Shown: positions 1-7,251 of the stretch, piece after piece
How positions within the stretch are numbered: the stretch's first letter is position 1
How the letters are laid out: the number at the start of each line of letters is the position of its first letter
Assembly: GCF_000189535.1 (NCBI RefSeq)
Contig: NC_015145.1
Span: 248,001-312,000 of the forward strand
Reading direction: 5' to 3'
DNA from: Pseudarthrobacter phenanthrenivorans Sphe3
GTDB lineage: Bacteria; Actinomycetota; Actinomycetes; Actinomycetales; Micrococcaceae
Length of the DNA stretch: 64,000 nucleotides
Program-made: the position numbers and the translations under genes
The notes under the pieces: generated by a model
The model's database searches: none
Told to the model about the DNA's origin: nothing
The model's input: the letters and a program-made list of their open reading frames with translations, nothing else

Positions 1-612
1 GGCCGAACCCGAGGACTCGTGGCACATGTTTGAGCAGTCCGGCAGGTTGTTGGTGCCGATTGCCCGGGCGTAGAGCTGGTACATGAAGGCGGTCTCGTTC
101 GCGGTCCGCCCGGAAGTGTAGAAAACGCACCGGTCTGCCGTGGTGGCACGCACGTGCTCGCCGATCAGCTCGAACGCCTCAGCCCAGGAGATCGGGGAGT
201 AGTGGGTATCGCCTTCCCGGATCACCACCGGCTCGCTGAGCCGGCCCTGGTTGCCCAGCCAGTACTCCGTCTTCGTCGAAAGCTCGGCAATGGAATGCTT
301 CGCCCAGAACTCGGCGCCCACGGTGCGGAGGGTGTTTTCCTCCGCCACGGCCTTCGCGCCGTTCTCGCAGAACTCGGCCGCCTTGCGCTTCTTGTCCGAC
401 TCCGGCCAGGCGCAGCCCGGGCAGTCGAAGCCGCCCCGCTGGTTCAGCCGCAGCAATGAATGGGCGGTGCGGGCAACGCCCGCCTGCGCCACGGCGCGTT
501 CCAGGGCCACCATGACCGCTTTGACGCCGGCGGCCTCAGTCTTGGGCTTGTGGACTTCGAGGTCGTCCTCGTTGATGTCCGCGACGGGGGCGGGCTGCTT
601 ACCGAACTTCAT
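1..612 (-). CDS. FdhF/YdeP-type molybdopterin oxidoreductase (N-terminal part, runs off the window)
   Basis: The minus strand is open from an ATG at 612 to the window edge: 204 codons, so the C-terminus is missing. The N-terminus has a CPGC pair (Cys64, Cys67) followed by AWPE, then WLGNQGRLSEP, SWAEAFELIGEH and, near the edge, LPDCSNMCHESSG. These are hallmarks of the FdhF/YdeP branch of bis-MGD molybdenum enzymes, often annotated as formate dehydrogenase alpha-like. The expected role is oxidation of formate or a similar small substrate in the cytoplasm. It lies downstream of, and on the same strand as, the mycothiol formaldehyde dehydrogenase and an MBL hydrolase, which would deliver formate, so formate oxidation is a reasonable inference. 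The true substrate of YdeP-like proteins is poorly known. Confidence 0.88.
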   Translation of the reverse strand, partial: MKFGKQPAPVADINEDDLEVHKPKTEAAGVKAVMVALERAVAQAGVARTAHSLLRLNQRGGFDCPGCAWPESDKKRKAAEFCENGAKAVAEENTLRTVGAEFWAKHSIAELSTKTEYWLGNQGRLSEPVVIREGDTHYSPISWAEAFELIGEHVRATTADRCVFYTSGRTANETAFMYQLYARAIGTNNLPDCSNMCHESSGSA

Positions 613-656
613 CGTTCCAACTTCCTTACCGGCATACGCCGTTCTTTCCATGACCG

Positions 657-692
657 GCAATGGCGTGCCGGGTTATCCCGGCACGCCATTGC
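657..692. terminator. Perfect 16-bp hairpin between the MBL hydrolase and FdhF-like genes
   Basis: Arms 657-672 and 677-692 are exact reverse complements around a TTAT loop. No U-tract follows on either strand. It lies in the 93-bp gap between two same-strand genes, so it may be an attenuator, a processing site or a weak terminator that lowers fdhF expression relative to the upstream pair. Confidence 0.7.
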
Positions 693-705
693 TGCTGAAT
701 CCCTG

Positions 706-1326
706 TTACTGCGAAACCTTCGCCAGCGTTTCCTGCTCCGCAGCGATGGTGGTGTTGTCCCCGTGCCCGGTGCGGACCACGGTTTCCGGCGGGAGGGTGA
801 GCAGCCGTTCCCGGATCGAGGCCAGGATGGTGGGGTAGTCACTGTAGGACCGCCCGGTCGCACCGGGCCCGCCGTTGAACAGCGTGTCCCCGGTGAACAC
901 CGTCCCTTCGCTTTCCAGGTAGAAGCAGGTGGAACCGGGGGAATGTCCGGGGGTGTGGATGGCCCGCAGTGTTGCCCCGGCCACCTCGAAGACGTCCCCG
1001 TCGGCCAGTTCCCGGTCCGGCTTGGCGTCCGGATAGACCTGCTCCCAGAGGACCAGGTCCGCGGGGTTGAGGTAGATCGGCGCGCCGACCGCGTCAGCAA
1101 CGTCCCGGGCAGCGCCGATGTGGTCATTGTGCGCGTGGGTCTGCAGGATCGCGAGGACCTTCCGGCCCTTCACCTGGTTGATGATCGCCGCGGCGTCATG
1201 CGGGGAGTCAATAACCACGCACTCCTCGTCGTTGCCGACGATCCAAACGTTGTTGTCCACATCCCAGGTGCCGCCGTCGAGCGAAAACGTGCCCGAGGTG
1301 ACCAGGTTCTCGATGGTGACCGCCAT
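706..1326 (-). CDS. MBL-fold metallo-hydrolase, probable S-formylmycothiol hydrolase
   Basis: A 206-residue protein with the metallo-beta-lactamase metal site THAHNDH at residues 63-69, a later HTPGHSPG, FTGDTLF and RTGHGDNT. This is the single-domain glyoxalase II-like form. Its ATG overlaps the TAA of the upstream mycothiol-dependent dehydrogenase by one base (TAATG), so the two are translationally coupled. In mycothiol users the dehydrogenase makes S-formylmycothiol, which needs a thioesterase to give formate and free mycothiol. The coupling and fold make this the likely enzyme; the exact thioester substrate is inferred from context. Confidence 0.88.
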   Translation of the reverse strand: MAVTIENLVTSGTFSLDGGTWDVDNNVWIVGNDEECVVIDSPHDAAAIINQVKGRKVLAILQTHAHNDHIGAARDVADAVGAPIYLNPADLVLWEQVYPDAKPDRELADGDVFEVAGATLRAIHTPGHSPGSTCFYLESEGTVFTGDTLFNGGPGATGRSYSDYPTILASIRERLLTLPPETVVRTGHGDNTTIAAEQETLAKVSQ

Positions 1327-2411
1327 TAGAGTTCCACCACCGAACGCAGAACCTTGCCCTCGTGCATCCTGTCAAAGGCTTCCTCCACCTGGTCGATGGT
1401 GATCCGTTCGGAAACGAAAGCGTCCAGGTCAAGGTTGCCCAGCTTGTAGTGCGCCACGAGCATCGGGAAGTCACGGGAGGGCAGGCAGTCCCCGTACCAG
1501 GAGGACTTCAGCGACCCGCCCCGGCCAAAGACGTCCAGCAGCGGCAGTTCCAGCTTCATGGCCGGCGTCGGAACGCCCACCAACACCACGCGGCCGGCGA
1601 GGTCGCGGGCGTAGAACGCCTGCTTGTACGTTTCGGGACGGCCGACGGCGTCAATCACCACGTCTGCGCCGTGGCCTCCCGTGAGGGCGCGGATGGCCTC
1701 GATGGGGTCTTCCTTGCTGGAATCGATGCCGTGCGTGGCGCCGTGGGACGTTGCCATTTCCACTTTGTTGGCGTCAATGTCCACCGCGATGATCGTGGTG
1801 GCCCCGGCAAGCTTGGCGCCGGCGATCGCGGCGATGCCAACACCGCCGCAGCCGATCACTGCCACGGACTCGCCGCGCTTGATCTCGCCGGTGTTGATGG
1901 CGGCGCCGATGCCGGCCATGATGCCGCAGCCGAGCAGCCCGACGGCGGCAGCATCGGCTTCGGGGTCCACCTTGGTGCACTGCCCGGCGGCAACCAGCGT
2001 CTTTTCCGCGAACGCGCCGATGCCCAGCGCGGGGGAGAGGACCGTGCCGTCCTCAAGGGTCATCTTCTGGGTGGCGTTGTGCGTGTTAAAGCAGTACTGC
2101 GGCTGGCCCTTGGCGCAGGCGCGGCACTCCCCACACACCGCCCGCCAGTTCAGGATCACGCGGTCACCCGGAGCAACGGAGGTAACATCATCGCCCACGG
2201 CGGACACCACACCGGTTGCCTCGTGGCCCAGCAGGAACGGGAAATCATCATTGATTCCACCCTGCTTGTAGTGCAGGTCCGTATGGCACACCCCGCACGT
2301 CATGATGTCCACCAAGGCCTCGCCCGGGCCCGGGTCCGGGACCAGGATGGTCTCCACTGACACCGGAGCGTTCTTTTCCTTGGCAATGACAGCCTTGACT
2401 TTGTGAACCAT
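1326..2411 (-). CDS. S-(hydroxymethyl)mycothiol dehydrogenase (mycothiol-dependent formaldehyde dehydrogenase)
   Basis: A zinc-dependent class III-type alcohol dehydrogenase of 361 residues. Visible are CGVCHTD (catalytic zinc Cys), GHEATGVV, the structural-zinc cluster CGECRAC, and the NAD-binding GCGGVG near residue 190. The N-terminus [17 protein letters not shown] and overall match fit the mycothiol enzyme, which oxidises the spontaneous formaldehyde-mycothiol adduct to S-formylmycothiol in the cytosol. I start at the ATG at 2411, behind an AGGAAAGGAAA stretch, rather than the longer frame from 2492 whose extra residues look untranslated. It is the first gene of a minus-strand unit with the MBL hydrolase and probably the FdhF-like gene. 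Confidence 0.93.
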   Translation of the reverse strand: MVHKVKAVIAKEKNAPVSVETILVPDPGPGEALVDIMTCGVCHTDLHYKQGGINDDFPFLLGHEATGVVSAVGDDVTSVAPGDRVILNWRAVCGECRACAKGQPQYCFNTHNATQKMTLEDGTVLSPALGIGAFAEKTLVAAGQCTKVDPEADAAAVGLLGCGIMAGIGAAINTGEIKRGESVAVIGCGGVGIAAIAGAKLAGATTIIAVDIDANKVEMATSHGATHGIDSSKEDPIEAIRALTGGHGADVVIDAVGRPETYKQAFYARDLAGRVVLVGVPTPAMKLELPLLDVFGRGGSLKSSWYGDCLPSRDFPMLVAHYKLGNLDLDAFVSERITIDQVEEAFDRMHEGKVLRSVVEL

Positions 2412-2577
2412 GAGCTGGTGTTTCCTTTCCTGAAACCCGGAATCTTGGCGGCAGCACGGAGGCAGTCCCACCACCCGGTTCAACGATCTCATGCCGCGGT
2501 CCGGGCCGCGTCAGCTCGTGCAGGAACCGTTGCTCCATTGCGCATTACACAACACGGTGCATATAGCGCGTACTCGA

Positions 2578-2607
2578 AATATGTCAGCCGTCACAGAGCA
2601 GTGTCAA
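2578..2607 (-). promoter_or_regulatory. Candidate sigma-70-type promoter for the mycothiol dehydrogenase operon
   Basis: Read on the minus strand: TTGACA (2607-2602), an 18-bp spacer and CATATT (2583-2578). Transcription would begin near 2571, leaving a leader of about 160 nt before the ATG at 2411. Confidence 0.55.
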
Positions 2608-2669
2608 CAGAGAGGCTGTGGAGATGACTCCCTTCCTGCCGATCCGGTCAGCAGGAAAATCCGCTAAGC

Positions 2670-2699
2670 GCAACTCATGTGCCTTCGGTGCAACTCATG
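2670..2699 (+). repeat. Direct repeat GCAACTCATG, two copies 20 bp apart
   Basis: GCAACTCATG occurs at 2670-2679 and 2690-2699, exactly two helical turns apart, midway between the divergent promoters. A tandem activator or repressor site is possible. Confidence 0.5.
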
Positions 2700-2783
2700 A
2701 CACGTCGATGCAGGGGGTGGACTCGCTTCAAGACTACCTGGCCGCCGCGGGAAACGCCCGGTAGAACTTGTTGTTAAAAGTCA

Positions 2784-2812
2784 TTGACTGTGGCGCCGGT
2801 CACCCATAGTCT
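2784..2812 (+). promoter_or_regulatory. Promoter of the transporter-creatinase unit
   Basis: TTGACT at 2784-2789 and TAGTCT at 2807-2812 with an ideal 17-bp spacer. Start of transcription is expected near 2819. Confidence 0.65.
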
Positions 2813-2823
2813 GATGCAACAGC

Positions 2824-2840
2824 GTTGCGCTGAACGCAAC
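2824..2840. promoter_or_regulatory. Operator-like inverted repeat GTTGCG-N5-CGCAAC
   Basis: A perfect 6-bp dyad with a CTGAA spacer directly after the predicted transcription start and 21 bp before the transporter ATG. A protein bound here would block the promoter. The IclR-family regulator encoded at 5608-6486 is the obvious candidate ligand. Confidence 0.55.
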
Positions 2841-2861
2841 CACAACAATTTTGGTGGACAT

Positions 2862-4226
2862 ATGAGTAACGAGATCTCCCCCGCGGCGTCCCACGGCCGC
2901 ATCGAGGGCAGCCTGATGAGCCACTCTCACCCCCAACCTGCTGACACCGCCGTCAGCAAAGAGACCCGCCGCAGGGTCATCGCGGCCAGCTTCATCGGAA
3001 ACTTTGTCGAATGGTTCGATTACGCGGTGTACGGCTACCTGGCCGTAACCATCGCCACCGTCTTCTTTCCTGAATCGGATCCGCAGACCGGCTTGCTGCT
3101 GACCTTCGCGCTCTTTGCCATTTCCTTCCTGGTCCGTCCCCTGGGCGGGTTCATCTGGGGCCACATCGGTGACAGGGTGGGGCGCCGGACGGCACTGTCA
3201 CTCTCCATCCTCATCATGTCCGGTGCCACGTTCTGCATCGCCCTGATCCCCGGCTACGACGTCATCGGGCTCTGGGCACCCGTCCTGCTCCTGATCATCA
3301 GGGTGGTCCAAGGCTTCTCCGCTTCCGGCGAATACGCGGGAGCGTCCGCCTTCCTGGTGGAGTACGCGCCGGCCAACCGGCGTGGCCTCTACGCTGCGGT
3401 GGTCCCCGCCAGTACGGCGGCAGGCCTGCTCCTTGGTTCCCTGCTGGCCGGGTTGCTGACCACGCTTCTCAGCACCGAAGCGATGCACAGCTGGGGCTGG
3501 CGCCTGCCGTTCCTGCTGGCAGCACCCATGGGCCTGATTGGCCGGTATATCCGGACCAAGCTGGAAGACACCCCCGTGTTCCGCGAACTGGAGGCGGAAG
3601 ACCAGGCAGCCAAGGCGCCCGTCGCCAGCCTGTTCCGGAAACACTGGCGGCAACTGCTGCAGGCCGTCGGCGCCGTGCTGCTCAACGCCGTCGGCTTCTA
3701 CGTGATCCTCAGCTACATGCCCACGTACCTGTCCTCGGAGCTGGGCCTTGGGGAAACCGAATCCTTCCTGGCCACCACCGTGGCGCTGACCACCTACATC
3801 GGCTTCATCTTCCTGACCGGAATGCTCTCGGACCGCTATGGGCGGAAGAAGGTGCTCATTGCGGCGTCCGTGAGCTTCATCCTTCTGACTGTGCCCGCGT
3901 TCGCCCTGCTGGGTACGGGGAACTTCCTGGTCATCGTCCTGGTCCAGATCCTGCTGGGCGCCATGCTCACCCTCAATGACGGCACGCTCCCCAGCTTCCT
4001 GGCGGAGATGTTCCCCACGCGGGTCCGTTACAGCGGCTTCGCCGTCAGCTTCAACCTCTCCAATGCACTGTTCGGCGGTACCGCCCCGTTCATGGCGACC
4101 CTCCTGATCGCGGCCACGGCGAGCGACCTGGCGCCTGCCTGGTACCTGGTGGCAGCCGCCGTCGTCTCCCTCATCGCCGTGGCGCTGTCCAGGGAGACCT
4201 GCAAGGAACCCCTGCGCCACGAATAG
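2862..4226 (+). CDS. MFS transporter of the metabolite:H+ symporter (MHS/ProP-like) family
   Basis: A 454-residue membrane protein with about 12 hydrophobic segments and the MHS signatures GNFVEWFDY near the N-terminus, GHIGDRVGRR in the loop between segments 2 and 3, RVVQGFSASGEYAGA, and DRYGRKKVL in the mid loop. The family carries small zwitterions and organic acids with protons (ProP, ShiA, citrate and related). Because it sits directly upstream of creatinase and shares a promoter, uptake of creatine or a related compound is inferred. I choose the ATG at 2862; an ATG at 2916, with GAGGG eight bases upstream, is an equally good start and would remove an 18-residue polar leader. Confidence 0.88.
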   Translation: MSNEISPAASHGRIEGSLMSHSHPQPADTAVSKETRRRVIAASFIGNFVEWFDYAVYGYLAVTIATVFFPESDPQTGLLLTFALFAISFLVRPLGGFIWGHIGDRVGRRTALSLSILIMSGATFCIALIPGYDVIGLWAPVLLLIIRVVQGFSASGEYAGASAFLVEYAPANRRGLYAAVVPASTAAGLLLGSLLAGLLTTLLSTEAMHSWGWRLPFLLAAPMGLIGRYIRTKLEDTPVFRELEAEDQAAKAPVASLFRKHWRQLLQAVGAVLLNAVGFYVILSYMPTYLSSELGLGETESFLATTVALTTYIGFIFLTGMLSDRYGRKKVLIAASVSFILLTVPAFALLGTGNFLVIVLVQILLGAMLTLNDGTLPSFLAEMFPTRVRYSGFAVSFNLSNALFGGTAPFMATLLIAATASDLAPAWYLVAAAVVSLIAVALSRETCKEPLRHE

Positions 4227-4284
4227 CTTCCTCCACATCCAAAACCAACTGCACCTAAATGCACGAGAGAAAGGCATCGCCACG

Positions 4285-5538
4285 ATGACCATCACCACCG
4301 AAAATGCCACCACCGTCGCCGAGCTCGAGCGCACCAAAATCCTGAAGAACGGCGAAAAGGTCAGCCTGACGTTCTCGGATGCCGAGTTTGAGCGCCGGAT
4401 CGCGGGACTGCGCCGCATCATGGCGGAGAAGGAACTGGACGCCGTCGTCCTCACCAGCTACCACTCCATCAAGTACTACTCCGACTTCCTCTACACCACC
4501 TTCGGCCGTTCCTACGGCATGGTGGTCACCAAGGATGACACCGTCACCGTTACCGCCAATATCGACGCCGGCATGCCTTGGCGCCGCAGCTACGGCGACA
4601 ACATCGTCTACACGGACTGGCGCCGTGACAACTACATCTTCGCCATCCAGGAAGTCCTCCGGACCCGCGGCATCAACCCGCGCCGCCTCGGCGTCGAGGA
4701 CGACTCGCTGCCGCTGGACAACCGCAACAAGATCCAGGCAGCCTTCCCGTCCGCAACCCTCGTGGACGTGGCCCAGGCCGCCATGCGCCAGCGCATGATC
4801 AAGTCCGCCGAGGAAATCGAGGTCATCAAGCACGGCGCCCGCATCGGCGACCTCGGCGGCGAGGCCATCCGCAATGCCATCACCGCCGGGATCAGCGAGT
4901 ACGAGGTGGCGCTGATCGGCACCGAGGCCATGGTCCACGAGATCGCCAGGACCTTCCCCGACTCCGAGATCCGCGACACCTGGGTCTGGTTCCAGTCCGG
5001 GATCAACACCGACGGCGCCCACAACTGGGCCACCACCCGCAAGATCCAGGAACACGACATCCTGTCCCTGAACTGCTTTCCCATGACCTCCGGCTACTAC
5101 ACGGCCCTGGAGCGGACGCTGTTCTACGGCGAACCGGATGCCCGCTCGCTGGAACTGTGGAACATCAACGTGGAAGTCCACAAGCGCGGACTGGAGCTGA
5201 TCAAGCCCGGCGCTGTCTGCAAGGACATCGCCGCCGAGCTCAACGAGATCTACGTCGGCTACGGCCTGCTGGCCAACCGCACCTTCGGCTACGGCCACTC
5301 CTTCGGCGTCCTCAGCCACTACTACGGACGCGAAGCCGGACTCGAGCTCCGCGAGGACATCGATACCGTGCTCGAACCCGGCATGGTGGTCTCCATGGAG
5401 CCGATGATCACCGTCCTCGACGGCCAGCCGGGTGCCGGCGGCTACCGCGAGCACGACATCCTGGTGGTGGGCGAGGATGGCGCGGAGAACATTACCAAGT
5501 TCCCGTTCGGCCCCGAGTACAACATCATCGGCGCCTGA
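4285..5538 (+). CDS. Creatinase (creatine amidinohydrolase)
   Basis: A 417-residue protein of the M24 pita-bread fold. It closely recalls Pseudomonas creatinase along its length: SYHSIKYYSDFLY, GQ/GMPWRR, FQSGINTDGAHN, ILSLNCFPM, YTALERTLF, FGYGHSFG, SHYYGREAGLELREDID, and GAENITKFP. His246, in TDGAHN, corresponds to the catalytic histidine; the metal ligands of true M24 peptidases are not needed. It hydrolyses creatine to sarcosine and urea in the cytoplasm. An N-terminal extension of about 14 residues precedes the usual start of the family. It lies 58 bp after the transporter and is closed by a strong hairpin before the IclR gene. No sarcosine oxidase or urease lies inside the window. Confidence 0.95.
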   Translation: MTITTENATTVAELERTKILKNGEKVSLTFSDAEFERRIAGLRRIMAEKELDAVVLTSYHSIKYYSDFLYTTFGRSYGMVVTKDDTVTVTANIDAGMPWRRSYGDNIVYTDWRRDNYIFAIQEVLRTRGINPRRLGVEDDSLPLDNRNKIQAAFPSATLVDVAQAAMRQRMIKSAEEIEVIKHGARIGDLGGEAIRNAITAGISEYEVALIGTEAMVHEIARTFPDSEIRDTWVWFQSGINTDGAHNWATTRKIQEHDILSLNCFPMTSGYYTALERTLFYGEPDARSLELWNINVEVHKRGLELIKPGAVCKDIAAELNEIYVGYGLLANRTFGYGHSFGVLSHYYGREAGLELREDIDTVLEPGMVVSMEPMITVLDGQPGAGGYREHDILVVGEDGAENITKFPFGPEYNIIGA

Positions 5539-5557
5539 GCCCGCAACACCGTGCTGA

Positions 5558-5589
5558 AAGCGGCGCCACCCCAGGCGGTGGCGCCGCTT
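5558..5589 (+). terminator. Hairpin terminator after creatinase
   Basis: Perfect 13-bp arms AAGCGGCGCCACC (5558-5570) and its complement (5577-5589), with a 6-base loop. The U-tract is weak, as is common in this GC range. It separates creatinase from the regulator gene. Confidence 0.75.
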
Positions 5590-5607
5590 CTCGGCCTTCC
5601 TTAGGGA

Positions 5608-6486
5608 ATGATGGATACCACCATGAGCGCAACAGAATCCGGGACCACCGGCAGCGAGACCACCGGCAACGCCGACACCAAGGGCGCGTCAGTCATCGTC
5701 AACGCGATCGCTGTCCTGCGGACCTTCACGGCGGACCAGCCGCTGCTGGGCGTCACGGATATAGCCAACCGCGTGGGGCTGCACAAGAGCACCGTCTCCA
5801 GGATCCTGGCCACTTTTGAGCAGGAGCACCTGGTGGAGCGCGATGCCGAAACACGCCGGTTCCGGCTGGGGCTGGGGCTGATCGCCGTGGCCGGGCCGCT
5901 TCTCGCCGAGCTGGAGGAGCGCCGCGTCGCTTACCCCGTGCTGCGGGAACTGTCCGAGCAGACAGGCGAAACCAGTGCCCTGATGGTGTGGAGCGGGGAC
6001 GAGTCCATTTGCGTCGAGCAAATCGCCAGCCATCAGCAGATCAAGCACACCACTCCCCTGGGGGCCCGGTACAACGATGCCCTCAGCGCCTCCGTGCAGG
6101 TGTTCCTCGCCCAGGAGCCGGAGGACAGGGTCCGGTCCCTGCTCAGCAGCGGGAGCATTGCGTATCCCGGCCTGGATGACGCCGGCATCGATGCGTACCT
6201 GGTCCGGCTGAAAGACGACGTCCGACGCGGCTGGGCCGTCAACTACGGCGAGACCTCCATTGACGAAGTGGGCCTGGCGGCGCCCGTGTACGACCACCGC
6301 GGCGAGGTGGTGGCCGCCGTCCTGGTTCCCGCCCCGCGCTTCCGCGTGTCCACCGAAAGGCTCCAGGCCCTGGGGGAGTCCTGTGCCGCCGCAGCAGCAA
6401 AGGTGACCGCCCGGCTGGGCGGGAGGCCGGGCGAAGCGTCCCGTCGGAGCGAACGTGAACAGCGCGCAAAGAAACAAAGCTTGTAG
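5608..6486 (+). CDS. IclR-family transcriptional regulator
   Basis: A protein of about 292 residues with an N-terminal winged helix-turn-helix (VTDIANRVGLHKSTVSRIL, about residues 48-66) and the IclR effector domain ending VGLAAPVYDHRGEVVAAV. A Ser/Thr/Gly-rich, probably flexible stretch of some 25 residues precedes the DNA-binding domain. Starts at 5608, 5611 and 5623 are all possible; none has ideal Shine-Dalgarno spacing. It follows creatinase by 69 bp, so it probably senses creatine, sarcosine or a related metabolite and acts on the promoter at 2784-2840. That target is inferred from position only. Confidence 0.87.
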   Translation: MMDTTMSATESGTTGSETTGNADTKGASVIVNAIAVLRTFTADQPLLGVTDIANRVGLHKSTVSRILATFEQEHLVERDAETRRFRLGLGLIAVAGPLLAELEERRVAYPVLRELSEQTGETSALMVWSGDESICVEQIASHQQIKHTTPLGARYNDALSASVQVFLAQEPEDRVRSLLSSGSIAYPGLDDAGIDAYLVRLKDDVRRGWAVNYGETSIDEVGLAAPVYDHRGEVVAAVLVPAPRFRVSTERLQALGESCAAAAAKVTARLGGRPGEASRRSEREQRAKKQSL

Positions 6487-6509
6487 CTTCAAGTAATCTC
6501 GCGTAGGGT
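6481..6509 (+). promoter_or_regulatory. Promoter of the RibA-monooxygenase-HAD operon
   Basis: TTGTAG (6481-6486) and TAGGGT (6504-6509) are 17 bp apart. The -35 box overlaps the end of the IclR coding region. Transcription should start near 6516, inside the palindrome that follows. Confidence 0.5.
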
Positions 6510-6510
6510 G

Positions 6511-6526
6511 AGTTGAAAGTTCAACT
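6511..6526. promoter_or_regulatory. Operator-like palindrome AGTTGAA-AG-TTCAACT
   Basis: Perfect 7-bp arms with a 2-bp spacer, placed over the predicted transcription start. The TTGAA-N2-TTCAA layout is typical of MarR-family operators. No MarR gene is in the window, so the regulator would be encoded elsewhere, or the neighbouring IclR protein may bind. Confidence 0.6.
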
Positions 6527-6543
6527 AACTCTGAGGACCCGAG

Positions 6544-7251
6544 ATGACCGTAACCAGCCACCAGCACGTCAGCCGCAGGCTCGACCTTGCGACCGTGCGC
6601 AGCCGGGTCAGCGTCCCCCTGCGCTTTCCGGACGGTTTCACTGCCGACGCCGATGTGCTCACCTTCCACGGCCTTGCCGACGGCAAGGAGCACCTGCTGC
6701 TGGGACTTGGCGGATGGGAACAGGCGCTGCTCCACCGGGAGTCGGGGCGTCCCGCGCCCCTGGCCCGGCTGCACAGCGAGTGCCTCACGGGCGACGTGTT
6801 CGGCAGTGAACGCTGCGACTGCGGTCCCCAGCTCCGGGAAGGCGTGGAGGAAATAGCGGCCACGGGCGGGTTCCTGCTCTACCTTCGCCAGGAAGGCCGG
6901 GGCATCGGCCTGTACGCCAAGCTCGATGCCTACGCGCTCCAGGATGCCGGCCTGGACACTTATGAGGCCAACGTTGCCCTTGGCCATGGCGAGGACGAAC
7001 GCGACTACACGGCTGCAGCCCAGATGCTCGCCACGCTCGGCGCCACCTCAGTGCGCCTCCTGAGCAACAACCCGGACAAGGCGGCGCAGCTCCTGGACCT
7101 GGGCATCGACATCACCGAACAGGTCCCCACCGGGGTGCACCTGTCCAGGGCCAACCACCGCTACTTGGCAGCCAAGCGGGACCACACCTCCCATACGCTG
7201 GACCTCCCGGCCCGGACGCGGCAGGAATTGAAAAATGACCGTCTTTCTTGA
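6544..7251 (+). CDS. ribA: GTP cyclohydrolase II (RibA), stand-alone
   Basis: A 235-residue single-domain protein. The zinc and catalytic motif RLHSECLTGDVFGSERCDCG carries the three expected cysteines, and RQEGRGIGL and NNPDK form the GTP-binding parts. It opens GTP to the pyrimidine that starts riboflavin synthesis. It lacks the DHBP synthase (RibB) domain found in the usual actinobacterial RibBA, and it is not in a rib cluster. Its end overlaps the flavin monooxygenase gene by 17 bp. It is probably a paralogue that raises flavin supply for that enzyme or makes a modified product; the first is simpler. Confidence 0.9.
   Translation: MTVTSHQHVSRRLDLATVRSRVSVPLRFPDGFTADADVLTFHGLADGKEHLLLGLGGWEQALLHRESGRPAPLARLHSECLTGDVFGSERCDCGPQLREGVEEIAATGGFLLYLRQEGRGIGLYAKLDAYALQDAGLDTYEANVALGHGEDERDYTAAAQMLATLGATSVRLLSNNPDKAAQLLDLGIDITEQVPTGVHLSRANHRYLAAKRDHTSHTLDLPARTRQELKNDRLS

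Larger units (their letters stand above)
2412..2861. other. 450-bp divergent regulatory region
   Basis: No coding sequence is convincing here. It contains a minus-strand promoter for the formaldehyde genes, a plus-strand promoter with operator for the transporter/creatinase genes, and a pair of 10-bp direct repeats, each listed separately. Confidence 0.8.

Noticed and set aside
3198-4454. 418-codon minus-strand frame over the MFS transporter
   Set aside because: Shadow frame; the plus-strand protein has all MHS motifs.
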